The notes beneath the pieces were generated by a model, which worked only from the letters and a program-made list of their open reading frames with translations, was not told where the DNA came from and made no database searches. Made by a program: the position numbers and the translations under genes. This document shows, piece after piece, positions 27,803 to 37,697 of a stretch of DNA of 64,000 nt; within the stretch, counting starts at the first letter, position 1; each line of letters starts with the position of its first letter. This DNA comes from Aquimarina sp. Aq78 (GTDB taxonomy: Bacteria > Bacteroidota > Bacteroidia > Flavobacteriales > Flavobacteriaceae), in the NCBI RefSeq assembly GCF_900299525.1, contig NZ_OMKA01000016.1, positions 20,864-84,863 on the forward strand, written 5' to 3'.

Positions 27803-30361
27803 ATGGATGATAATTTTTCACCCAGAGTAAAAGATGTTATTGCATACAGTAAAGAAGAAGCTCTTAGATTAGGGCATGACTTTATCGGTACAGAACACCT
27901 TATGCTAGGGTTGCTACGTGACGGAAGTGGTAAAGCTATTAATATTCTAGATGCGCTGGATATCGATTTGACCAATCTAAGAAGAAAGGTCGAGATTCTT
28001 AGCCCTGCAAATCCAAATATAGCCGTTGCCTCAAACGAGAAAAAAAATTTACATTTAACCAGACAGGCAGAAAGAGCACTAAAAACTACTTTTTTAGAAG
28101 CTAAACTATTTCAAAGTTCTTCTATTAATACTGCTCATCTTCTGTTATGTATTCTAAGAAATGAAAACGACCCAACTACAAAACTTTTAAATCGTTTAAA
28201 AGTAGATTACGATAATGTTAAAGACCAATTTAAGTTTATGATTGCTAACGAAGAAGAATATATAGATAACCCAAAAGCAGAATCTTTCTCTGAAGATGAT
28301 GATGATTTAACAGGAGATTCATCCAAAGAAAACCCTTTTAACTCTCCTTCTGGAGGAAGTAAAGCAGGGAAAAAATCTAAAACTCCTGTTTTAGACAACT
28401 TTGGCCGTGATTTAACTGCAATGGCAGAAGAAGGAAAACTCGATCCGGTAGTAGGACGATCCAAAGAAATAGAGCGCGTATCTCAAATATTAAGTAGACG
28501 TAAAAAGAACAACCCTCTCCTTATAGGAGAACCCGGAGTGGGTAAATCTGCCATTGCAGAAGGACTTGCTCTAAGAATAGTGAAACGAAAAGTTTCTAGA
28601 ATCTTATTTGACAAAAGAGTGGTTACTCTTGATCTGGCTAGCTTAGTAGCAGGAACCAAATATCGTGGACAATTCGAAGAACGAATGAAAGCGGTAATGA
28701 ACGAATTAGAAAAGAACGATGATATCATTCTTTTTATAGACGAAATCCATACTATTGTTGGTGCTGGTGGCGCTACAGGAAGTTTAGACGCTTCGAATAT
28801 GTTTAAACCAGCCTTAGCAAGAGGTGAAATTCAATGTATTGGAGCTACAACCTTAGATGAATATCGTCAATATATAGAAAAAGATGGCGCATTAGAAAGA
28901 CGTTTTCAGAAAGTAATTGTAGAACCTACAAATATTGAAGAAACCATAGAAATTCTTAATAATATTAAGGAAAAATATGAAGAACATCACAATGTTAGTT
29001 ATACACCAGAGGCTATCCAAGCTTGTGTAAAACTAACTAATAGATATATGACAGATCGCTTTTTACCAGACAAAGCTATCGATGCACTGGACGAAGCTGG
29101 TTCTAGAGTACATATTACTAATATTGATGTTCCTAAGAAAGTACTTGATCTCGAGAAAAAACTTGAAGAAGTAAGAGAACTAAAAAACAGTGTAGTCAAA
29201 AAACAAAAATACGAAGAAGCTGCAAAACTTAGAGATGACGAAAAGAATCTGGAGAAAGAACTAGGAGTTGCACAAGAACAATGGGAAAAAGAATCTAAAT
29301 TACATAAAGAAACCGTTGATGAAGAAAACGTAGCAGATGTAGTTTCTATGATGACTGGTATCCCCGTTAATCGTATCGCACAGACCGAAAGCAATAAACT
29401 TGCCGAATTACCTGATCTAATTATGGGTAAAGTTATTGGACAGGATGAAGCTGTTACCAAAGTCGTAAAAGCAATACAACGTAACCGTGCCGGATTAAAA
29501 GATCCTAACAAACCTATTGGGTCATTTATATTTTTAGGACAAACAGGAGTTGGTAAAACACAGTTAGCCAAAGTCTTGGCTAGAGAGCTTTTTGATAGTG
29601 AAGACACACTTATTCGTATTGATATGAGTGAGTATATGGAGAAATTCGCAGTTTCAAGACTTATTGGAGCACCTCCTGGATATGTTGGTTACGAAGAAGG
29701 AGGCCAACTTACCGAGAAAGTAAGAAGAAAACCATATGCAGTTATTTTATTAGATGAAATCGAAAAGGCACATCCCGATGTATTCAACATGATGCTTCAA
29801 GTACTAGATGATGGATACCTTACTGATAGTCTTGGACGAAAAATTGATTTCAGAAATGCTATAATCATTATGACTTCTAATATTGGAGCGCGTAAACTGA
29901 AAGACTTTGGACAAGGAGTTGGTTTTGGAACTTCTGCCAAAAAGACTCAAGCAGAAGATTATGCAAAAGGAGTAATAGAAAATGCATTAAAAAAAGCATT
30001 TGCTCCTGAGTTTCTGAACCGAGTAGATGATGTTGTTGTATTTAACGCATTAGAACGAGAGGATATCCATAAAATTATCGATATCGAACTTGATAAACTA
30101 TATGGACGAATTAAAGATCTCGGATACGACTTATCCTTAAGTGAAAAAGCTAAGGATTACATTACCGAAAAAGGTTTTGATAGACAGTATGGCGCAAGAC
30201 CTTTAAAAAGAGCTATTCAAAAATATATAGAAGATGCTTTAGCAGAAGAGATTATAAACTCTCAGCTTGGAGAAGGAGATAGCATATTCATGGATATGGA
30301 TGATGATTCTGGTGAATTAACAATTACTATTAAAAAAGCAGAAGAATCTACTGAATCCTAA
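27803..30361 (+). CDS. clpC: ATP-dependent Clp protease ATP-binding subunit, ClpC type
   Basis: From ATG 27803 the protein has 852 residues and starts MDDNFSPRVKDVIAYSKEEA as in other ClpC proteins; the frame upstream to 27677 would add 42 unlikely residues. Domain order: two Clp N repeats (about 1-150), AAA-1 with GEPGVGKSAIAEG, a UVR-type middle segment (KYEEAAKLRDDEKNLEKE), AAA-2 with GQTGVGKTQLAKVL, and the C-terminal D2-small domain with YGARPLKRAIQKYIED. It unfolds proteins and feeds them to ClpP in the cytoplasm. It has its own strong terminator. Confidence 0.95.
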   Translation: MDDNFSPRVKDVIAYSKEEALRLGHDFIGTEHLMLGLLRDGSGKAINILDALDIDLTNLRRKVEILSPANPNIAVASNEKKNLHLTRQAERALKTTFLEAKLFQSSSINTAHLLLCILRNENDPTTKLLNRLKVDYDNVKDQFKFMIANEEEYIDNPKAESFSEDDDDLTGDSSKENPFNSPSGGSKAGKKSKTPVLDNFGRDLTAMAEEGKLDPVVGRSKEIERVSQILSRRKKNNPLLIGEPGVGKSAIAEGLALRIVKRKVSRILFDKRVVTLDLASLVAGTKYRGQFEERMKAVMNELEKNDDIILFIDEIHTIVGAGGATGSLDASNMFKPALARGEIQCIGATTLDEYRQYIEKDGALERRFQKVIVEPTNIEETIEILNNIKEKYEEHHNVSYTPEAIQACVKLTNRYMTDRFLPDKAIDALDEAGSRVHITNIDVPKKVLDLEKKLEEVRELKNSVVKKQKYEEAAKLRDDEKNLEKELGVAQEQWEKESKLHKETVDEENVADVVSMMTGIPVNRIAQTESNKLAELPDLIMGKVIGQDEAVTKVVKAIQRNRAGLKDPNKPIGSFIFLGQTGVGKTQLAKVLARELFDSEDTLIRIDMSEYMEKFAVSRLIGAPPGYVGYEEGGQLTEKVRRKPYAVILLDEIEKAHPDVFNMMLQVLDDGYLTDSLGRKIDFRNAIIIMTSNIGARKLKDFGQGVGFGTSAKKTQAEDYAKGVIENALKKAFAPEFLNRVDDVVVFNALEREDIHKIIDIELDKLYGRIKDLGYDLSLSEKAKDYITEKGFDRQYGARPLKRAIQKYIEDALAEEIINSQLGEGDSIFMDMDDDSGELTITIKKAEESTES

Positions 30362-30382
30362 TCATCAAAGCATAACAATTAC

Positions 30383-30419
30383 AAAAAAGACTGTTATCTC
30401 TAAAATAACAGTCTTTTTT
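30383..30419 (+). terminator. Intrinsic terminator after clpC
   Basis: AAAAAAGACTGTTAT (30383-30397) pairs with ATAACAGTCTTTTTT (30405-30419), a 15-bp perfect stem with a seven-base loop. Confidence 0.9.
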
Positions 30420-30504
30420 ATAATCCATTAAAGAAACTTTATTAAAAGCTGTTGAGCTACTTAACTAAATAATATCAACCCCAAATAAACAGAACGAATA
30501 TAGC

Positions 30505-30557
30505 CATGAATTTAACATGAGACATATTTTAGCCTCTTAATAAATTCATGTTTTTTT
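30505..30557 (+). other. Long-loop inverted repeat followed by a T tract
   Basis: CATGAATTTA (30505-30514) and TAAATTCATG (30541-30550) are perfect complements, followed by seven T (30551-30557). The 26-base loop may form a short inner GAG/CTC stem. There is no gene on the plus strand just before it, since clpC already ends at its own terminator, so it may end a small RNA or be chance in AT-rich sequence. Confidence 0.4.
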
Positions 30558-30647
30558 CATATATTATACGATAAAATAGCATGAAAAAGTTTTATTTTCA
30601 CCCTGTTTTTGTATCTAAAACACATGTTAAAAGCTAACAAAAACCTA

Positions 30648-31025
30648 ATGATCACTTCATACAATTTTTATTTTTGTCATATAGAAATATATGAAGATTA
30701 TGTAAAGGCTGTAATGAAAGAAGGAGTCACAGTATCACCAGAACATAACGATGTTTTACTACAAATAGTAGAAAAACATTTTAAAAACAAACCCTTCGTT
30801 TACATTACTCACCGCATTAATTCTTATGCTGTAAACCCCACTGTATATCTGGAAACAGCTAAAATCTCTAATATGATTGGTTTTGCTGTAGTATCTACAG
30901 ATCCTAAACAAAAAATACAAATAAAGCTCGAAAAAACTTTCTTCAACAAAGAATTCAAACAATTTGACATCTTAGAATTAGCCCTGGAGTGGAAAGACAA
31001 CATTATTAAAAAGTATAGAGATTAA
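30648..31025 (+). CDS. Conserved hypothetical protein (STAS/SpoIIAA-like)
   Basis: Counted from ATG 30648 the protein has 125 residues; an ATG at 30624 and a TTG at 30609 give longer forms that look less natural. The pattern of short strands and helices (FYFCHIEIYEDYVKAVMKEG, PFVYITHRINSYAVNP, ISNMIGFAVVST) resembles the small alpha/beta proteins called STAS/SEC14-like in flavobacteria. No catalytic motif is visible and there is no signal peptide. It converges on the ribonuclease Y gene. Function unknown. Confidence 0.65.
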   Translation: MITSYNFYFCHIEIYEDYVKAVMKEGVTVSPEHNDVLLQIVEKHFKNKPFVYITHRINSYAVNPTVYLETAKISNMIGFAVVSTDPKQKIQIKLEKTFFNKEFKQFDILELALEWKDNIIKKYRD

Positions 31026-31060
31026 TCCTATACTAAAATAATTCTCCAAGTAAACTTACC

Positions 31061-31102
31061 AAAAACAACAAAGCGATATTACCCTTAAGTACTATCGCTT
31101 TG
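31061..31102 (-). terminator. Terminator-like hairpin downstream of rny
   Basis: CAAAGCGATA (31069-31078) pairs with TATCGCTTTG (31093-31102). Read on the minus strand it continues into TTGTTTTT (A-rich bases 31061-31068), fitting termination of rny. Confidence 0.7.
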
Positions 31103-31123
31103 CTATACGTATTTCTAAAAATA

Positions 31124-32692
31124 TTATTTAGCAATATTTACTGCTCTTGTTTCTCGTATTACGGTCACTTTAACCTGACCTGGATACGTCATATCTGTCT
31201 GTACTTTTTGAGAAATTTCAAAAGAAAGGCTAGCTGCTTTTTCATCATTTACTTTTTCGCTTTCCACAATTACACGAAGCTCTCTACCTGCCTGAATCGC
31301 ATAAGCTTTTTTGACTCCATCAAACCCAAAAGCAATCCCTTCTAAATCTTTCAATCTTTGTATATAAGAGTCCAGTACTTGACGTCTGGCACCTGGTCTG
31401 GCACCACTAATCGCATCACACACCTGAACGATAGGAGATATTAAAGATGTCATCTCTACCTCATCGTGATGGGCTCCTATAGCATTACAAACTTCTTGTT
31501 TCTCACCATATTTTTCTGCCCATTGCATTCCCAGAATAGCATGTGGCACCTCTGTTTCTGTGTCTGGAACTTTACCAATATCGTGCAACAACCCTGCTCT
31601 TTTGGCTAATTTAGGATTCAATCCTAATTCTGAAGCCATTACACCACATAATTTAGCAACTTCTCTTGAATGCTGTAGAAGGTTCTGACCATAAGAAGAT
31701 CTATATTTCATCCTACCTACAGTTTTAATTAGTTCTGGATGCAATCCATGTATACCGAGATCAATCACAGTACGCTTACCAACTTCGATTATCTCTTCAT
31801 CAATTTGTTTTCTCGTTTTTCTTACCACTTCTTCTATTCGTGCAGGGTGAATTCTTCCATCTGTCACTAATTTATGAAGTGATAATCGGGCAACTTCTCT
31901 TCTTACAGAATCAAAACAAGATAAAATTATTGCTTCGGGGGTATCATCAACTATAATCTCAACTCCTGTAGCAGCTTCAATAGCTCTAATATTCCTACCT
32001 TCTCGACCAATAATCCTACCCTTTACATCGTCACTTTCAATATTAAAAACTGAGACACAATTCTCTATTGCTTCTTCTGTACCTATTCTTTGGATAGTAT
32101 TTATTATTACTTTCTTAGCTTCCTGCTGTGCTGTAAGTTTAGCTTCTTCAATAGTATCTTGAATAACCGCCATAGCATCAGTCTTTGCTTGTCCTTTTAG
32201 AGATTCTACAAGTTGTTCTTTCGCTTCTTCTGCAGATAATCCAGATATAACTTCAAGTTGTTGTACCTGACTTTTATGAAGTTTTTTAAGTTCGCTTTGT
32301 TTCTTTTCTAAATAATCTTTGCGCTGCTCTCCTTCTTTAATCTTTTCTTCTAGCTCTATATTTAGTTTTTTGTTTTTAGATAATTCATTAGAAACCTGAG
32401 ATTCTTTATCTCTAGTTCGTTTTTCTGCTTCAGCTATCTTCTTATCGCGGGATAATATTACCTTTTCATGTTCTGATTTTAATTCAATAAATTTTTCTTT
32501 AGCCTGAAGTATCTTGTCTTTTTTAATTGTCTCTCCCTCACTTTTAGCATCTCTTAAAATGCTTTCGGAAGCTTTTTTAGCATTTTTAATAATTTCTGAC
32601 GCCTTGCTACGCTCCAGAACTTTGGCAATGATAAACCCTATCATTAGTCCTGCTACCCCAGCAACTATCAAAAATATAATATTATTATCCAT
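31124..32692 (-). CDS. rny: Ribonuclease Y
   Basis: This 522-residue endonuclease starts RNA decay. It has an N-terminal transmembrane helix (about 5-25, [21 protein letters not shown]), a long coiled coil (to about 190), a KH domain ([24 protein letters not shown], in two parts), and an HD domain with [12 protein letters not shown], which binds the metal. The length matches the family. It is anchored at the inner membrane. It is the last gene of a minus-strand group containing two small cell-division-type genes and a 6S RNA. Confidence 0.96.
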   Translation of the reverse strand: MDNNIIFLIVAGVAGLMIGFIIAKVLERSKASEIIKNAKKASESILRDAKSEGETIKKDKILQAKEKFIELKSEHEKVILSRDKKIAEAEKRTRDKESQVSNELSKNKKLNIELEEKIKEGEQRKDYLEKKQSELKKLHKSQVQQLEVISGLSAEEAKEQLVESLKGQAKTDAMAVIQDTIEEAKLTAQQEAKKVIINTIQRIGTEEAIENCVSVFNIESDDVKGRIIGREGRNIRAIEAATGVEIIVDDTPEAIILSCFDSVRREVARLSLHKLVTDGRIHPARIEEVVRKTRKQIDEEIIEVGKRTVIDLGIHGLHPELIKTVGRMKYRSSYGQNLLQHSREVAKLCGVMASELGLNPKLAKRAGLLHDIGKVPDTETEVPHAILGMQWAEKYGEKQEVCNAIGAHHDEVEMTSLISPIVQVCDAISGARPGARRQVLDSYIQRLKDLEGIAFGFDGVKKAYAIQAGRELRVIVESEKVNDEKAASLSFEISQKVQTDMTYPGQVKVTVIRETRAVNIAK

Positions 32693-32713
32693 AATTTATG
32701 TTAGTATTTATAT

Positions 32714-32880
32714 AAAAAAAGCCTGCACTAGCAAAGGTTTTGTATAAACTCTGTAAAAACAGGTTTAGGGCTAACAAGTTGCTCAAGAATCCGCTCAAGG
32801 CGGCGCGCTTTTACAACTTAAACTCACCCTTTTTAATTAATTCTTGTTGAGTTTATCAAAATAACAACTAGTGCAGGCAG
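32714..32880 (-). ncRNA. ssrS: 6S RNA (6S-Flavo type)
   Basis: The segment between zapA and rny folds into one long irregular hairpin. Its closing stem is a perfect 11 bp: CTAGTGCAGGC (32868-32878) with GCCTGCACTAG (32721-32731). Inside, an asymmetric open region resembles the 6S bubble, then GAGTTTAT (32849-32856) pairs with ATAAACTC (32744-32751), and CAACTT (32814-32819) with AAGTTG (32776-32781). A GC-rich tip lies around 32785-32805. On the minus strand the closing stem runs into seven U. Position next to zapA is the same as for ssrS in E. coli. 6S RNA binds RNA polymerase holoenzyme. Ends are approximate. Confidence 0.8.
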
Positions 32881-32904
32881 TAACCTTATTTATTTTAAAG
32901 AACG

Positions 32905-33195
32905 TTATGATAAATGTTCGTGTAGCAAATTATTTAATTCATTTAACCTATTAGCCACATTAACCGTGTCATCATCTTTATCTATAGCTTTTTGTTCTAC
33001 TTGTGCCGCAAATTGTAAAGCACACATTGCCAATACATCTTGCTTATCTCTAACCGCATAACTTTGCTCAAATTGCTTTATCATAGCTTCTATCTTTTTT
33101 GCAGCCTTTCGTAAACCTTCTTCCTGATCCGGATTAATCGTTAATGGGTATACACGATCTGCAATAGATAATTTAATTTTAAGCTTATCTGCCAT
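32905..33195 (-). CDS. zapA: Cell division protein ZapA
   Basis: A 96-residue protein with the ZapA pattern: a short beta-rich head (KIKLSIADRVYPLTINPDQEEGLRKAAKKIEAMIKQF, in which PLTI is typical) and a coiled-coil tail with QDVLAMCALQFAAQVEQ. ZapA cross-links FtsZ filaments at midcell. Length is in the normal range. It follows the coiled-coil gene by 7 bases and precedes the 6S RNA, matching the zapA-ssrS arrangement known from other bacteria. Confidence 0.85.
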   Translation of the reverse strand: MADKLKIKLSIADRVYPLTINPDQEEGLRKAAKKIEAMIKQFEQSYAVRDKQDVLAMCALQFAAQVEQKAIDKDDDTVNVANRLNELNNLLHEHLS

Positions 33196-33202
33196 ATTTT
33201 AC

Positions 33203-33493
33203 TTATTCAGAAAGTTGTGCTATGCACATATCAATCTCTCTTATTAAAGCGTTTATTTTGAGCTTGGTTTCCCTTTTATATTCGTCACTGCCTAGTATTG
33301 CGTTTGCATTTTTGAGCGCACTGAATTTTTCTTCCCACTGCTTTAATTGATCTACCTGAAGTTCTGAATTAGACTCCAAATTCGATATTTTCTCTTTTAG
33401 ACTTAGGTTTTGTTGCTTAACCAATTCATACTTATGAAGCAACTTACTTATTCTATTTTCAAGAGAATCAATAATTTCAATTAAATCACTCAT
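33203..33493 (-). CDS. Small coiled-coil protein, ZapB-like by context
   Basis: All 96 residues form a predicted coiled coil: SLENRISKLLHKYELVKQQ, SLKEKISNLESNSELQVDQ and so on. There is no signal peptide or membrane segment. The gene is 7 bases before zapA on the same strand, so the two are almost certainly translated from one mRNA. By analogy with ZapB, which bridges ZapA, a division role is likely, but sequence alone only shows a coiled coil. Confidence 0.65.
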   Translation of the reverse strand: MSDLIEIIDSLENRISKLLHKYELVKQQNLSLKEKISNLESNSELQVDQLKQWEEKFSALKNANAILGSDEYKRETKLKINALIREIDMCIAQLSE

Positions 33494-33582
33494 TGTAAAT
33501 TTTACACAATACTTCGATACACAAAGTTAACATACCAATTGAAAAAACCCAATAGTTTTACAACTAATTTTAAACCCCTACT

Positions 33583-34704
33583 TTATTGTGGTTTAATCCT
33601 CGATATTTCTTCTACTTTGGACAAAGAAGATGCGATTATCTGGTGCATATCATAATAACGATATTCTGCTAATCTTCCTCCAAAAATCACCCCTTCTAAT
33701 TCTCGTGATTCTTCTTTATACTTTTTAAAGATTTCTTGATTTCTATCATTATTAATAGGGTAATATGCCTCTTTACCTCTATCCCAGTTCTCAGGATATT
33801 CTTTTGTTATGATTGTTCGGTCTTGCTTTCCGAATTCAAAATGTTTATGCTCTATAATTCTGGTAAATGCATAACTTGCATCATTATAATTCACTACAGC
33901 ATTACCTTGGTAATTTTCTATCTTATGAAGCTCGTGTTCGAATCGCAATGACCTATACTCTAACTGCCCATATTTATAATCAAAAAACTCATCTATCTTA
34001 CCGGTATACACAATCTTATCTGCTAGAGATTCAAGATCTATTCTATCTTTAAAAAAATCTACTCCTGTTTTGGTGTCAATACCATTTAATAAGCCATTAA
34101 TAATTACATTATAGCCTCCCACAGGGATTCCTTGATAAATGTCATTAAAATAATTGTTGTTATACGTATATCTAACAGGAAGCCTTTTAATAATGAAAGC
34201 AGGAAGTTCTGTAGCTTTTTTCCCCCATTGTTTTTCGGTATATGCTTTAATAAAAGTTTCATAAATATCCTTACCCACCAAAGATAAAGCCTGTTCTTCT
34301 AGATTTTGAGGAGACTTTACTCCATATTGCGCTACTTGTTTATCAATAATATTTTTTGCTTCCTGCGGTGTCTTGGTTCCCCAAAGTTGATAGAACGTAT
34401 TCATATTAAAAGGTAAGTTATACAATTTACCCTTTGACAATGATAAAGGAGAGTTTATATAATTATTAAAAGTTGCGAACTGATTTACATAATCCCAGAT
34501 TTTTTTATCATTAGTATGAAAAATGTGAGCTCCATATTTATGTACATTAATTCCTTCTTTTTCTTCACAATATACGTTTCCACCTAAATGATCTCGCTTG
34601 TCTATCACAAGGCATTTTTTACCCCGATTAGTCATTTCGTGAGCAAAAACACTCCCAAACAACCCTGCTCCTACAATTAGATAATCATATTTCTTTTCTT
34701 TCAC
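33583..34704 (-). CDS. glf: UDP-galactopyranose mutase
   Basis: The 373-residue flavoprotein interconverts UDP-galactopyranose and UDP-galactofuranose. The Rossmann FAD motif is VGAGLFGSVFAHE (12-24), and the family signature includes GAHIFHTNDKKIWDYV, the active-site region around RLPVRYTYNNNYFND, and the C-terminal GGRLAEYRYYDMHQII. Length is standard. It supplies the donor for galactofuranose-containing glycans at the cell envelope. It lies divergent from a putative galactofuranosyltransferase gene, 179 bases away. Confidence 0.96.
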   Translation of the reverse strand: MKEKKYDYLIVGAGLFGSVFAHEMTNRGKKCLVIDKRDHLGGNVYCEEKEGINVHKYGAHIFHTNDKKIWDYVNQFATFNNYINSPLSLSKGKLYNLPFNMNTFYQLWGTKTPQEAKNIIDKQVAQYGVKSPQNLEEQALSLVGKDIYETFIKAYTEKQWGKKATELPAFIIKRLPVRYTYNNNYFNDIYQGIPVGGYNVIINGLLNGIDTKTGVDFFKDRIDLESLADKIVYTGKIDEFFDYKYGQLEYRSLRFEHELHKIENYQGNAVVNYNDASYAFTRIIEHKHFEFGKQDRTIITKEYPENWDRGKEAYYPINNDRNQEIFKKYKEESRELEGVIFGGRLAEYRYYDMHQIIASSLSKVEEISRIKPQ

Positions 34705-34883
34705 TAGTATACTTTTTTGATTCGAAACGGCTTCTATAAAATTCAGTTGTCAAAACTACTATTTTTAAAAGGATTTTATATGTAATAATTATACATCAAA
34801 AAATCGCAACTGATAATCTTCTTAAAATAGGGTATAAAAAATAAAATGTATGTATCTTTCCTGCACTAAATTTATACATTTAT

Positions 34884-35930
34884 ATGAAAGGATATTTCAT
34901 CTCTAGAAATTACAAATCTCTTTTTAATGCAGCAGGTAAAGCAAAAACCGATTGTGAGTCTATTTTAACCGAAATGGGGTTTAAAAACCTGGGATTCAAA
35001 CAATCTTCAATCCCTAATTCTGCTATTGGAGCTCTAAAAAACTTTTTCGGCATCACCTTTGCCTTAATACGGCTACCTTATAAATCAACATTGTGTACAC
35101 AATATCCACTAAATAAGTTTAGAAACTATGTCTTGTTTGTTGCAAAAATAAAAAGATGCAAAATCATTACCATAGTCCATGATGTTCGTTTTTTAAAAGG
35201 TAGAACTAGTGATGCAGATAAAGAATTAAAAAAGATAACTTCTTCAAACGCCATTATTGTGCACAATGATTCGATGAAAGATTGGTTCTTGGAACAAGGA
35301 GTTAAAACTCCAATAATTGTACTTGGAATATTTGACTATATATTAAACAAAGGATTGCCCGATCAAAATAATAATGTTACAGGAGAAAAGCTTCACGAAA
35401 TAGTATATGCCGGAGGATTTGGAGACGGTAAAAATTCATACATCTATGATCTTGACCAGCTCGAAAGAAAAAAATTCGGAATGAACCTGTATGGTATGGG
35501 ATTTGATTATCAAAAACTAAAAACCGAAAAAGAAAAATCAATTCTTTCTTATGAAGGAGCATTTCCCTCTGATGTGGTAGCTTATCATATCAAAGGATCT
35601 TTTGGATTAGTATGGGATGGTATCTCTACAGAAGAATGTAGTGGGCAATATGGACAATATTTAAAATACAACAACCCTCATAAAACTTCATTATATATTT
35701 TATGTGGATTACCTGTAATTGTATGGGATAAAGCAGCCATTAGTACTTTTATAACAGATAACAATATTGGCTTTACAGTTTCTAATTTAGATGAATTAAG
35801 TGACAAACTCGAAAGTTTATCTTTAGATGAATATAAAAAAATGAAAACCAATGTTGACTTGGTTAGAACAAAAATCATTTCTGGTGGATATTTAAATGAT
35901 GCCATTAATCATGCATTGAAAATAGCATAA
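34884..35930 (+). CDS. Putative galactofuranosyltransferase
   Basis: The 348-residue protein looks like a GT-B-type glycosyltransferase. It starts MKGYFISRNYKSLFNAAGKAK, resembling bacterial galactofuranosyltransferases such as WbbI, and has the nucleotide-sugar side motifs IVYAGGFG-like VYAGGFGDGKNS (about 175), GLVWDG (about 235) and LYILCGLPVIVWDKAAISTF in the C-lobe. There is no transmembrane segment. The divergent glf gene would supply its donor UDP-galactofuranose; this context is the main reason for the specificity proposed. The acceptor is unknown. Confidence 0.75.
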   Translation: MKGYFISRNYKSLFNAAGKAKTDCESILTEMGFKNLGFKQSSIPNSAIGALKNFFGITFALIRLPYKSTLCTQYPLNKFRNYVLFVAKIKRCKIITIVHDVRFLKGRTSDADKELKKITSSNAIIVHNDSMKDWFLEQGVKTPIIVLGIFDYILNKGLPDQNNNVTGEKLHEIVYAGGFGDGKNSYIYDLDQLERKKFGMNLYGMGFDYQKLKTEKEKSILSYEGAFPSDVVAYHIKGSFGLVWDGISTEECSGQYGQYLKYNNPHKTSLYILCGLPVIVWDKAAISTFITDNNIGFTVSNLDELSDKLESLSLDEYKKMKTNVDLVRTKIISGGYLNDAINHALKIA

Positions 35931-35995
35931 CCTACCAAAAAAATAAGTAGTTTTATAAACACATTTCATAAACATACACATAGATACCCCTTTTT

Positions 35996-37684
35996 ATGAG
36001 AAAGATTATAGTTTTTATTTTACTCGGATTTTCTTTTTGCTATGGACAAAAGGATCTTCCTAAAGACTATTTTATTAACCCTCTTGATATCCCCACTGTA
36101 GTTTCTGGGACATTTGGTGAACTGAGATCTAATCATTTTCATTCTGGATTAGACATGAAAACTAATGGCGAAGAAGGGTTAAATGTATACGCTACTGCAT
36201 CTGGCAGAATAACTAGAATAAAAATTTCGCATGGCGGTTACGGTAAGGCATTATACATTGCACATCCCAATGGATATACAAGTGTATACGCACATTTAAA
36301 AAAATTCTCTCCAGAAATTGAAGCTTTTGTAAAAGAAAGACAATATGCAAAAGAATCTTATGAAATAGAGCTTTTTCCAAAATCAGGTTCGTTATTAGTA
36401 AAGCAAGGAGATATTATAGCACTTAGTGGTAATACAGGCGGAAGTTCTGGTCCTCACCTTCATTTTGAAATTAGAGATTCAAGATCCAGACCAATGAACC
36501 CAATGAATTTTGGCATGGATGTAAAAGATACCAGAAAACCAATCATAAATAGTATTTGGTCATATAGTTTAGGCAAAAACGCACAAATTAATGGTTCGCA
36601 AAAACCAGTTAGATTAAAACTTACACTTCTAGAAGATGGTAGTTATAAAGCAGAAAACCTGAATGCATATGGAAAAATTGGTTTTGGTGTATCTACCATA
36701 GATAAACAAGATTTAGCCGAAAACAATAATGGTGTATATGAAATAACCACCGAAATTAATGGTCAGGAAAATTTAAAAATAGAAATGAATCGTTTTTCTT
36801 TTGCAGAAACACGGTATGCAAACAGAATTATTGATTACTCCTATTTTAAGGAATATAGAAGCAGGATAACGAAACTCTTTGTTGAAAAAAACAATCCGTT
36901 AACCGTTTTCAAAAAGAAAACAAATAATGGCATTGTTAATATTCAAGATAGCCTTTCTTACAACTACACTATCCACATCAAAGATTTTAAAAACAATACA
37001 ACTACAATTAATATTCCTATACAAGGGAAATATCTCGAAACGATTACAAAAACAGATATTCCTAAAACATCAGAGTACGCTAAGGCAACTGAAAATTACA
37101 CATATAGCTCAGGCTTTTTTGATCTTTTTATTCCTAAAGGAGCATTGTATGAAAATACTTATTTGGATATATCCGTTAGTGGGGAAAAAATCAAAATTCA
37201 CAATAACAAGACTCCATTACACAAAAACATGACACTGGTTTTTGATGTATCCAGATATAAAGAAGAAGATAAGAAAAAACTATACATAGGGCGTATAAAT
37301 GGATCTAAAACACCATCCTACTCTAGAACCGCAAAAAAGGGTAATCGATTCTCTACTCGGACACGTACTTTTGGCACATACTCCTTATTTACCGATAATC
37401 TGAAACCTACGATAATACCCATTAATGTTTCTAGCAAAAAATGGATATCAAAGGCCACACATTTAAAAGTAAAAATTAATGATTCTGAATCTGGAATAAA
37501 AAGCTATCGAGGGACTATAAATGGAAAATTCATTTTATTAGAATATGATTATAAGACCGGAATGTTAATCTATGACTTTAATGATAAAAATCATGTGGAC
37601 TCAGAAAATAATTTTAAACTTGTTGTGTTAGATAAAGTAGGTAATCGAGCAACATTCGAAACCACATTTTTTAGAAAACCTTAA
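35996..37684 (+). CDS. Secreted M23-family metallopeptidase
   Basis: The 562-residue protein has a signal peptide ending CYGQ. The LytM-type domain (about 30-165) has the zinc site HSGLD (His49, Asp53 in the H-x3-D pattern) and HLHFE (His154, His156). The remaining 390 residues are beta-rich and not recognised. M23 enzymes cut cross-links in peptidoglycan in the periplasm; some divergent ones are regulators, but here the zinc ligands are intact. The TonB receptor gene begins 13 bases after its stop, so they are likely transcribed together. Confidence 0.9.
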   Translation: MRKIIVFILLGFSFCYGQKDLPKDYFINPLDIPTVVSGTFGELRSNHFHSGLDMKTNGEEGLNVYATASGRITRIKISHGGYGKALYIAHPNGYTSVYAHLKKFSPEIEAFVKERQYAKESYEIELFPKSGSLLVKQGDIIALSGNTGGSSGPHLHFEIRDSRSRPMNPMNFGMDVKDTRKPIINSIWSYSLGKNAQINGSQKPVRLKLTLLEDGSYKAENLNAYGKIGFGVSTIDKQDLAENNNGVYEITTEINGQENLKIEMNRFSFAETRYANRIIDYSYFKEYRSRITKLFVEKNNPLTVFKKKTNNGIVNIQDSLSYNYTIHIKDFKNNTTTINIPIQGKYLETITKTDIPKTSEYAKATENYTYSSGFFDLFIPKGALYENTYLDISVSGEKIKIHNNKTPLHKNMTLVFDVSRYKEEDKKKLYIGRINGSKTPSYSRTAKKGNRFSTRTRTFGTYSLFTDNLKPTIIPINVSSKKWISKATHLKVKINDSESGIKSYRGTINGKFILLEYDYKTGMLIYDFNDKNHVDSENNFKLVVLDKVGNRATFETTFFRKP

Positions 37685-37697
37685 ATACTCTTACTTC

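Noticed and set aside
28999..29607. Open frame of 202 codons on the minus strand inside clpC
   Set aside because: It is the antisense of a conserved coding region, is Ser-rich as expected from reversed Glu/Lys codons, and has no recognisable domain.
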